A DNA stretch of 5,444 nt from DATKKX01 sp035542775 (lineage in GTDB: Bacteria; Planctomycetota; Phycisphaerae; UBA1845; UTPLA1). Under the pieces are notes generated by a model. It did no database searches and was not told where the DNA came from. It was given only the letters and a program-made list of their open reading frames with translations. Below, in pieces: positions 1 to 4,927 of the stretch (positions are counted from its first letter, which is position 1; each line of letters opens with the position of its first letter). The position numbers and the translations under genes are program-made. The stretch spans positions 1-5,444 of the forward strand of contig DATKKX010000347.1 of the NCBI GenBank assembly GCA_035542775.1. The letters run 5' to 3'.

Positions 1-140
1 GGGCGGCGTGGGCCAGGGTCGACGGTACGGAGGTCGGTGAAGGCAGGGCATTTCATCGGCTTCGGGTCGAACCGCGAAAATGTCGAGCAATCTCATGAAC
101 AGCGTATGTGGGTGAGCGGCAACCAGCTAACGGCTCCCGA

Positions 141-149
141 TGGTAGAAT
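141..149 (+). promoter_or_regulatory. Extended -10 promoter, possibly giving a leaderless mRNA
   Basis: TG at 141-142, one base, then TAGAAT at 144-149 form an extended -10 element (five of six bases match TATAAT). No TTGACA-like -35 box lies 16-18 bp upstream, which extended -10 promoters can tolerate. The hexamer ends 7 bp before the ATG at 157. Transcription from the normal distance would therefore begin at or very near that ATG, giving an mRNA with almost no leader. No Shine-Dalgarno sequence precedes the ATG, which fits. This is inference from spacing only. Confidence 0.35.
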
Positions 150-156
150 GGGCTCC

Positions 157-1212
157 ATGTCGGTCTGCCCCAGATCACCCGGCCTGGCGACCTTGGCCCT
201 GCTGGTATGCGGATGCCTGCCGTGCCCGGACCCGTTTTACGAATTCAGTGCGGCCAAGCCGCAGGTGCGGCTTCCGCTGGATGAAGCGCCGCATTGCTTC
301 GGTGGAGGCGAATGGTGGTACTACACCGGGCGTCTCACGGCGGATACCGGCCAGGAGTTCGGCATCGAAACGGTGATCTTCCATGTGCCGCAGTTGCCGA
401 TCCTTCTCGTGACCGAGGCTTGGGCGGCACACTACGCGGTAACCGACGTGGATGGCGGGCAGTTTTACTACGATCAGGCCGCTTCAATCGGCCCACAATG
501 GTGCAGCACCGGACTGGGCACCGGGTTTGACCTCGGCACACCCCTGGTCAGCATGCGCGGCGGCAATGGACAAGACAGCATCGAGGCGGCGTTCGCCGAT
601 GGTCGGTACGCTCTCCATCTGGCGCTGACCGATGCACGCGGTCCCGTTCTTCACGGAGACGATGGCTACGTTCCGTATGGCGCGGGCGGGGCTTCCTTCT
701 ACTACTCCAGGCCTCGCATGGACGCCAACGGAACGCTGTGCGTGGGCGATATGACGTTGAACGTGTCCGGCCAGATGTGGTTTGACCGTCAGTGGGGTCG
801 GGACCTGGACAATCCCCTTCAGCGGTGGGACTGGTACAGCATTCGGCTGGACAATGGATCGGACATCATGCTGTTCGTATTCCCCGGCGATGTTGGCCAG
901 GTCGCGTTTGGCACGTTGATGCCGGCTTCCAGCCCGGCATCGTGGATTTCAGCGGCAGACTTCCGCATCACGCCCTCGGCCGTCTGGGTGAGCCCGGCAA
1001 CCGGAACCGAGTACGAGGTGGGCTGGCAGATCGAGCTTCCCGGCCAGCAGATGGTCCTGGCGCTCACAGCGGTGGTCGAGGAAGCAGAACTCGATGCCAG
1101 GGCGACAACGCAGAATACCTACTGGGAGGGGCTCTGCACCGTGGTCGGACAGAGCGGTGATCAGGCCGTCACGGGATACGCCTACGTGGAGCAAGCGAAT
1201 GGAGGGGCCTGA
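157..1212 (+). CDS. Putative lipoprotein, CrtC/AttH-like lipocalin-fold secreted hydrolase family
   Basis: From ATG 157 the product is 351 residues. It opens with a short lipoprotein signal: n-region with one Arg, hydrophobic LATLALLV, then a VCGC lipobox with the candidate lipidated Cys at residue 20. The mature part carries hallmarks of the CrtC (carotenoid 1,2-hydratase) / AttH family of tandem lipocalin-like domains: GEWWYYTGRL at residues 51-60, GQMWFDRQWG at 205-214, WDWYSIRL at 224-231, and YWEG at 322-325 near the C-terminus. Family members are known or predicted to act on hydrophobic substrates. CrtC hydrates carotenoid double bonds, but most bacterial homologues have no proven reaction. 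There is no carotenoid gene beside it, so a CrtC function should not be assumed. The frame stays open up to a GTG at 37, and an ATG at 148 is also possible. 157 is preferred because both upstream starts would put a hydrophilic extension before the signal peptide. It converges with ffh. Confidence 0.8.
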   Translation: MSVCPRSPGLATLALLVCGCLPCPDPFYEFSAAKPQVRLPLDEAPHCFGGGEWWYYTGRLTADTGQEFGIETVIFHVPQLPILLVTEAWAAHYAVTDVDGGQFYYDQAASIGPQWCSTGLGTGFDLGTPLVSMRGGNGQDSIEAAFADGRYALHLALTDARGPVLHGDDGYVPYGAGGASFYYSRPRMDANGTLCVGDMTLNVSGQMWFDRQWGRDLDNPLQRWDWYSIRLDNGSDIMLFVFPGDVGQVAFGTLMPASSPASWISAADFRITPSAVWVSPATGTEYEVGWQIELPGQQMVLALTAVVEEAELDARATTQNTYWEGLCTVVGQSGDQAVTGYAYVEQANGGA

Positions 1213-1435
1213 AGGGAGCAGAGCCACCAGCCGCCAAGCCCTGCCAACGCGACCGTCCGCCCTTGCGCGCCTCGCCTTTGGGCCCCGAACGATAAGAAGT
1301 TGCGCGCGGTTGCGCCCAGTTGCACTTTTTCCGAGTCCCGGCTCAAAGAGGCCGCCCCTCCGCCGCCCACTCAGCAGTCGGCACTGCTCCGCCGTTCCGC
1401 GTTCGGCTCCAGCGGCTGCGGCGAGGGCGGGAATG
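1213..1435. other. Convergent intergenic gap, no clear terminator
   Basis: This 223-bp stretch lies between the stops of the lipoprotein gene and ffh. It contains three GTTGC words exactly 10 bp apart (1299, 1309, 1319), followed by T5 at 1326-1330. It also has a small perfect hairpin, AGCAGT / ACTGCT with a CGGC loop, at 1373-1388. Neither hairpin is followed by a convincing U-tract on either strand, so how the two transcripts end is not visible. No gene is supported here. Confidence 0.5.
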
Positions 1436-2887
1436 TCACTGGCCGCCACGGCGTTTGCGCTTGCGGTCGCGGCGTTTGTCTTTCTTGTTCGGCTTGAACT
1501 TCGGCTTGGAGGAGCCCTTGAAGGTGGGCATCTTGCCCCCGGACATGGACATCTGGGCCATCTGCGAGCCGAACTTCATCCGGTCCATCATGGAGAGCCC
1601 GGCCATGTGCTTCATCATGTCGCGGGTCTGGAGGAACTGCTTGCACAGGCCGCTCACGTCCTCGGTGTCGGTGCCGCTGCCGCGGGCGATGCGGCGGCGG
1701 CGGGAGGCGTCGATGATCTTGGGGTTGGAGCGTTCCGTGGGGGTCATCGAGTTGACGATGGCCCGCATGCGCTTGATCTCGTCCTCGTCGACCTCCAGCT
1801 CGGTCTCGCGCATCATGCTGCCGACGCCGGGGATCATCTTGAGCATGTCCTTCAGCGAGCGGCCGCCGATGGCCTTCTCCACCTGGGCGATGAAGTCGTC
1901 GAGGCTCAGATCGCCCTTCTTCATCTTGGCTTCGAGCCGGGCGGCCTCCTCGGCGTTCACCTGCTTCTGGGTCTGCTCGACCAGCGAGACGATGTCGCCC
2001 ATGCCCAGGATGCGGCCGGCCATCCGCTCGGGATGGAACTCCTCCAGGCGGTCCAGCTTCTCGCCGACGCCGATGAACTTCACCGGCTTGGTGGTGATGC
2101 TTTTGACCGAGAGGATGGCGCCGCCGCGGGTGTCGGAGTCGAACTTGGTCAGGATGACGCCGTCCAGCTCCAGCCGGTCGTTGAAGTGCTTGGCGGTGTT
2201 GACGGCGTCCTGGCCGGTCATGGCGTCAAGCACGAGATAGATCTGGTGCGGGGCGACGGTCTGGGCGACGTTGGCCACCTCGGCCATCATCTCCTCGTCG
2301 ATGGCCAGACGGCCGGCGGTGTCGAGGATGACCACGTCGAGCAGCTTCTTGCGGGCATCGGAAACGCCGTTGCGGCAGACCTTCACGGCGTTCTGGTGGC
2401 CGCGCTCGGCATAGACGGGCACGTCCACCTGCGTGCCGAGGACTTCGAGCTGATCGATGGCCGCGGGCCGCTTGAGGTCGGCGGCAACCATCATGGGGCG
2501 TTTGCCCTGGGCCAGGCAGTACTTGGCCAGCTTGGCGCAGGTGGTGGTCTTGCCGGAGCCCTGCAGGCCGGCCATGAGGATGATGGTCGGCGGGTTGGAC
2601 ACCCAGGGGATGCGGGAATCGACCGGTCCCATGAGCCGGATGAGCTCGTCATGGACGATCTTGACCATGACCTGCTCGGGATGTAGGGTCTTGATGACTT
2701 CGGCGCCGACCGCTTTCTGGGTCACGTCATTGCAGAACGACTTGACCACCTCCACATGGACGTCGGCCTCCAGCAAAGCCGTGCGGACATCGCGCATCAC
2801 CTCTTGGATGTTGTCCTCGGTGATCCGCCCCCGCCCGCGCAGCTTGCGAAAGACCTCCCCAAAACGATCAGTCAATGCGTCGAGCAT
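1436..2887 (-). CDS. ffh: Signal recognition particle protein Ffh (SRP54)
   Basis: This is the complete 483-residue SRP GTPase that binds 4.5S/SRP RNA and hydrophobic signal sequences of nascent chains, and delivers ribosomes to FtsY at the membrane. The N domain (about 1-95) starts with the typical MLDALTDRFGEVFRKLRG and contains ALLEADV. The G domain has G1 GLQGSGKT (107-114), DLKRPAA (137-143), G3 DTAGRL (189-194), G4 TKFD (247-250) and the GVGEKLDRLEEFHPERMAGRILGMGD closing segment spread over 273-298. The Met-rich M domain (about 310-455) carries the RNA-binding SRRRRIARGSGT (395-406). The last 25 residues are a Lys/Arg-rich tail. Oddities are mild: most bacterial Ffh proteins have DVYRPAA and TKLDGD where this has DLKRPAA and TKFDSD. 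The start matches the family N-terminus exactly, although no strong Shine-Dalgarno sequence precedes it. It appears monocistronic in this window. Confidence 0.98.
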   Translation of the reverse strand: MLDALTDRFGEVFRKLRGRGRITEDNIQEVMRDVRTALLEADVHVEVVKSFCNDVTQKAVGAEVIKTLHPEQVMVKIVHDELIRLMGPVDSRIPWVSNPPTIILMAGLQGSGKTTTCAKLAKYCLAQGKRPMMVAADLKRPAAIDQLEVLGTQVDVPVYAERGHQNAVKVCRNGVSDARKKLLDVVILDTAGRLAIDEEMMAEVANVAQTVAPHQIYLVLDAMTGQDAVNTAKHFNDRLELDGVILTKFDSDTRGGAILSVKSITTKPVKFIGVGEKLDRLEEFHPERMAGRILGMGDIVSLVEQTQKQVNAEEAARLEAKMKKGDLSLDDFIAQVEKAIGGRSLKDMLKMIPGVGSMMRETELEVDEDEIKRMRAIVNSMTPTERSNPKIIDASRRRRIARGSGTDTEDVSGLCKQFLQTRDMMKHMAGLSMMDRMKFGSQMAQMSMSGGKMPTFKGSSKPKFKPNKKDKRRDRKRKRRGGQ

Positions 2888-2931
2888 GTGTTCGGAAACT
2901 CATTCAAAAGCGGGTCAAGCACCAGAAATAC

Positions 2932-2960
2932 AGGATATGGCCCTTCCGGCCGTGATTCAA
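2932..2960 (-). promoter_or_regulatory. Candidate sigma70-type promoter of ffh
   Basis: On the minus strand, TTGAAT (2960-2955) and TATCCT (2937-2932) are separated by 17 bp. Each matches four of six consensus bases. Transcription would start near 2925, giving a leader of about 38 nt before the ffh ATG at 2887. Position and spacing are good but the boxes are imperfect. Confidence 0.4.
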
Positions 2961-3122
2961 GCAAGGCCGACCAGGCCTGGAGCCGCGGGCGACGCTGCAA
3001 TCAGTCCGGCGCAGTATTGTCCCCCGATCATAGCACCTGTGTGCGCGGTACAACGGCCGGCCACCGGCTCACCGTGTTTCATGCGAATAGTCCTGCTCGG
3101 GCGGCGACGATTCCCGCTTCCC

Positions 3123-3147
3123 GCGGCCGCGCGAGGGCGCGGGCCGC
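3123..3147. repeat. Very GC-rich hairpin in intergenic DNA
   Basis: GCGGCCGCGC (3123-3132) pairs with 3137-3147 across a GAGG loop, giving ten G-C pairs with one bulged G at 3141. No T-run follows on either strand, so it is not an intrinsic terminator. It could be a structural element of an unannotated RNA or chance in GC-rich DNA. Confidence 0.3.
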
Positions 3148-3446
3148 AACGCTGGCGGCGGACAGGCCGGAATGCTGCAACGAGGGGGCTCGACCAGCGT
3201 GCGGGCGTCCGGCGTCGAACGATGAAGCAGGATTGCCGCCGCCGCCGTGGAGCCCGCCGCCAGGAGTGGCGCGCAAGTCAGGCAGGCCCAGCCGTAACGA
3301 ACTCAAGGAAAGCTGGAATCGTCGGCCGGTCCGCCCGGCGAGGGCATTCGTCGAAAACAAGACGTATTTACTTGCATGCAATGTAGTTACGACCATGCAT
3401 TCATTGACGGATAGAAATTGCGTGTTTTTTCTCACTTTCACCTGAA

Positions 3447-3473
3447 TTGGGCGGTTTGGGCGGGCCTCCGCCC
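3447..3473. repeat. TTGGGCGG direct repeat followed by a hairpin
   Basis: TTGGGCGG occurs at 3447-3454 and 3456-3463, a 9-bp period. The second copy forms the left arm of a perfect six-pair hairpin, GGGCGG (3458-3463) with CCGCCC (3468-3473), around GCCT. No U-tract follows. It lies upstream of the promoters at 3530 and 3587, so it could be a protein-binding site, but nothing more can be shown. Confidence 0.25.
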
Positions 3474-3529
3474 CATCCACCTGTCGGCTATGGACTTGCG
3501 GATACGTGGATTTACGGAATCGCAACATC

Positions 3530-3557
3530 TTGCAAATAAAGAAGTTAAAGATATAGT
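3530..3557 (+). promoter_or_regulatory. Upstream candidate promoter (P1)
   Basis: TTGCAA (3530-3535) and TATAGT (3552-3557) are 16 bp apart. The -10 matches five of six consensus bases and the -35 four of six. The A/T-rich spacer stands out from the GC-rich surroundings. Transcription would begin near 3564, about 60 nt before the start predicted from the downstream promoter, and would run into the same terminator at 3700-3739 and pyrK. Confidence 0.4.
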
Positions 3558-3586
3558 TGCGCGGGGCAAGAAAGGCCGAAACTTCG

Positions 3587-3615
3587 TTGACAGCCCATCG
3601 GTGTTTTGATAGAGT
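3587..3615 (+). promoter_or_regulatory. Strong candidate sigma70 promoter (P2)
   Basis: A perfect TTGACA (3587-3592), a 17-bp spacer and TAGAGT (3610-3615, four of six) form the best promoter in the window. The predicted start lies in GGG at about 3621-3623. The first features downstream are RNA hairpins and a terminator rather than a start codon, so the immediate product is a short RNA or a leader of pyrK. Confidence 0.6.
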
Positions 3616-3621
3616 CCCTTG

Positions 3622-3739
3622 GGCCGGCGCCAATAGGCGGGCGCCGCATGCGTTTGAGGCTTATCGCCACGAACATCGGCTTTTAGTAGCCGTGGCGCTC
3701 CTCCGGATCGGAACACGCTTCTGATCCGGAGGTTTTTTT
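3622..3739 (+). ncRNA. Candidate ~118-nt structured RNA: small RNA or attenuated pyrK leader
   Basis: The RNA is bounded by the promoter at 3587-3615 and the terminator ending at 3739. Three stems can be drawn. The first is CGGCGCC (3625-3631) with GGCGCCG (3640-3646). The second is CGCCACG (3665-3671) with CGTGGCG (3691-3697). The third is the terminator. Inside the second, CGGC (3677-3680) can pair instead with GCCG (3689-3692), a possible switch. A 12-codon ORF, ATG 3648 to TAG 3686 (MRLRLIATNIGF), overlaps stem 2. The sequence does not match the core of SRP RNA, nor the PyrR-binding loop or riboswitch classes I can recall. A clear antiterminator pairing to the left terminator arm was not found, so a free small RNA is at least as likely as a leader. 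Ends are predicted. Confidence 0.5.
3700..3739 (+). terminator. Strong intrinsic (Rho-independent) terminator
   Basis: CCTCCGGATCGGAA (3700-3713) pairs with TTCTGATCCGGAGG (3719-3732), a 14-bp stem with one G-U pair and the 5-nt loop CACGC, followed immediately by T7 (3733-3739). The U-tract exists only on the plus strand, so it ends plus-strand transcripts. No plus-strand protein gene precedes it. It sits 67 bp before the pyrK ATG, so it either closes a small RNA gene or attenuates pyrK. Confidence 0.92.
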
Positions 3740-3806
3740 CTGCCATGTGTTTGCGAACGGCTGATGCTTGCGGCCGCACCTCCATGCCGTAGCATCAAAC
3801 GAGGTA

Positions 3807-4841
3807 ATGGCCAGCTCGAATAACCCGCCAGGCATGTTTGTCACGCGAGTCTTACGGCGTCGAACGCCGTGCGTTGACCATTTCGAACTCACGCTCGAGA
3901 CCGCAAATTTTCCGGCGGCATCACCAGGGCAGTTTCTCCAAGTGCTGTGTCGCGCTCCGCGGAACGGCGATGGGCTCGCGGTTTCGCACGAACAGGGCAA
4001 GGCGGGAGATTCGTGCTCCTCATCCGGCGAAGCAGGGGCGTTGCGTTCGCCGAGCGGCAAAGCGGGAGCTTTGCCCTCCCAGGAGGCGCGGTGGTTTGGG
4101 GAGCGGCACGGCGGAGCGCTGCTTCGGCGGCCGTTCAGCATCGCGGCACTCCGACGAACGCAGAACGGCTGCGAGATTGATCTGCTCGGGCGCGTCACCG
4201 GCGAAGGCACGGCGTGGCTGGCGTCGCGGCAGCCGGGAGATGACATTGACGTTGTGGGCCCGCTGGGACGGGGGTTTTCATGGCCCGCAGCGGGCTCTCG
4301 AGCCCTGCTTGTCGCCGGCGGCATCGGTCTTCCGCCGATACGCTGGCTGGGCGAAGAGCTGAGCAAGCGCGGCATCGCGTGCGATGCGGTTTACGGAGCC
4401 GTAACACGGGATTCGCTGCCGGTCAGGCTGCTTTCCGAGCCGCCGACGGACGGCGCGTCGGCCGCGTCCGTGGAGGAGTTCGCACGGCACGGCATCAGCA
4501 CCATACTCACAACGGACGACGGCAGTTGCGGCATGCGGGGCCGCGTGACGGACGGCATGCGACGCTACTGTGAATCGATTGAGCACGCTCAATCGGTTCA
4601 GGTGTACGCCTGCGGAGGAGAGGAGATGCTCCGGGCGATCGCCGTATTCTGCGCCGACCGCGGGATGCCCTGCGAGGTGGCCATGGAGAGGAAGATGGCC
4701 TGCGGAATGGGCACCTGCCAGTCGTGCGTGGTGCCGGTGATCGATCAAGGAAGCGAATTGGGGTGGCGGTACGCCCTGTGTTGCACGGAAGGACCGGTGT
4801 TCAACGCTGCCAGCGTGTTTTGGCCGCGCGCCGCGGGCTGA
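3807..4841 (+). CDS. pyrK: PyrK-like dihydroorotate dehydrogenase electron-transfer subunit (FAD, [2Fe-2S])
   Basis: PyrK partners a class 1B PyrD and passes electrons from dihydroorotate oxidation (pyrimidine synthesis) through [2Fe-2S] and FAD to NAD+. From ATG 3807 the product is 344 residues. The ferredoxin-reductase-like FAD domain has RPFS at 108-111 and GPLGRGF at 151-157. The nucleotide-binding domain has VAGGIGLPP at 169-177, TTDDGSCGMRGRVTD around 235-249 and YACGGEEMLRA at 267-277. The cluster module has ACGMGTCQSC at 298-307 (Cys 299, 304, 307) and Cys 325/326 in CCTEGPVF. It is longer than usual PyrK (roughly 230-280 residues), mainly because of an insertion of about 50 residues between GQFLQVLC and LLRRPFS that carries 10-residue repeats. 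GAGG at 3801-3804 sits unusually close to ATG 3807. ATG 3834 (MFVTRVL, like the family N-terminus) and TTG 3768 are alternatives. No pyrD is in the window. The terminator and promoters at 3530-3739 may control it. Confidence 0.87.
   Translation: MASSNNPPGMFVTRVLRRRTPCVDHFELTLETANFPAASPGQFLQVLCRAPRNGDGLAVSHEQGKAGDSCSSSGEAGALRSPSGKAGALPSQEARWFGERHGGALLRRPFSIAALRRTQNGCEIDLLGRVTGEGTAWLASRQPGDDIDVVGPLGRGFSWPAAGSRALLVAGGIGLPPIRWLGEELSKRGIACDAVYGAVTRDSLPVRLLSEPPTDGASAASVEEFARHGISTILTTDDGSCGMRGRVTDGMRRYCESIEHAQSVQVYACGGEEMLRAIAVFCADRGMPCEVAMERKMACGMGTCQSCVVPVIDQGSELGWRYALCCTEGPVFNAASVFWPRAAG
3996..4085 (+). repeat. Three 30-bp in-frame tandem repeats with palindromic units, inside pyrK
   Basis: Units start at 3996, 4026 and 4056, exactly 30 bp apart, and each encodes ten residues: GKAGDSCSSS, GEAGALRSPS, GKAGALPSQE. 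By hand alignment, units 1 and 2 each match unit 3 at 19 of 30 bases, mostly in the first 24. Unit 3 contains a perfect hairpin, GGCAAAGC (4056-4063) and GCTTTGCC (4068-4075), around GGGA. Unit 2 has GGCGAA (4026-4031) with TTCGCC (4046-4051), extended by GCA/TGC across one bulge. Unit 1's right arm is decayed. A possible more degenerate unit lies at 3966-3995 (GDGLAVSHEQ). The sequence from 4086 shows no similarity. The repeats fall in a poorly conserved region before RPFS, probably a surface loop. Confidence 0.8.
4571..4600 (+). repeat. Near-perfect 14-bp inverted repeat inside pyrK
   Basis: TGAATCGATTGAGC (4571-4584) pairs with GCTCAATCGGTTCA (4587-4600). Only one pair is G-U, and AC lies between the arms, so a tight hairpin forms in the mRNA. 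It encodes part of CESIEHAQSVQ, between the nucleotide-binding motif TTDDGSCG and YACGGEEM. No T-run follows, so it is not a terminator. Confidence 0.6.
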
Positions 4842-4927
4842 CGGCGGTGGAACTTGATCAGAAGCCGCCGCGAGAAGGGCTTCCGGCTTGCATGTTCAGG
4901 GGCGAGAGAACGTTGCCAAAGCGGATG

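Larger units (their letters stand above)
2961..3529. other. Long non-coding stretch upstream of ffh and pyrK
   Basis: No open frame here looks like a real protein. The frames that span it have no recognisable domain, and several run antisense into ffh. The left two thirds are very GC-rich with many short palindromes, for example CCAGGCCTGG at 2971-2980 and a CCG-rich run near 3238-3275. From about 3340 the base composition becomes clearly richer in A and T. That part includes the palindrome TTGCATGCAA at 3372-3381 and a T6 run at 3425-3430 without a stem before it. No tRNA, and no SRP RNA core (GGAA tetraloop with its asymmetric loop), was found. It may hold regulatory sites or decayed coding sequence. 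Confidence 0.5.

Noticed and set aside
37..156. GTG at 37 as the start of the CrtC-like protein
   Set aside because: GGAGG lies only 3 bp before it, the extra 40 residues are hydrophilic and would bury the lipoprotein signal, and an extended -10 sits just before 157.
1320..2240. A second plus-strand open frame antisense to ffh
   Set aside because: Ser/Arg/Met-rich composition without a domain, and it overlaps both ffh and the longer antisense frame.
1094..2686. Very long plus-strand open frame (530 codons) antisense to ffh
   Set aside because: It lies opposite a full-length conserved ffh, reads as low-complexity Leu/Gly/His/Asp-rich sequence with no domain, and is the kind of antisense frame kept open by GC-rich codon use.
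2756..3445. Plus-strand frame crossing the ffh start into the intergenic DNA
   Set aside because: It is antisense to the conserved Ffh N-terminus, has no recognisable motif, and changes composition with the DNA rather than as a protein.
3458..3473. GGGCGG/CCGCCC hairpin as a terminator
   Set aside because: No T-run follows on either strand.
3079..3633. Minus-strand 184-codon frame in the long gap
   Set aside because: No domain or family resemblance, the C-terminal half is simple Ala/Gly/Arg sequence, and it is antisense to the promoters. A lineage-specific small protein cannot be fully excluded.
3622..3739. SRP (4.5S) RNA gene near ffh
   Set aside because: Tempting because of the neighbour, but the conserved GGAA tetraloop hairpin with its AGCAG-type asymmetric loop is absent on both strands.
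4278..4748. Minus-strand frame opposite pyrK
   Set aside because: Antisense to conserved PyrK motifs, His/Arg-rich, no domain.
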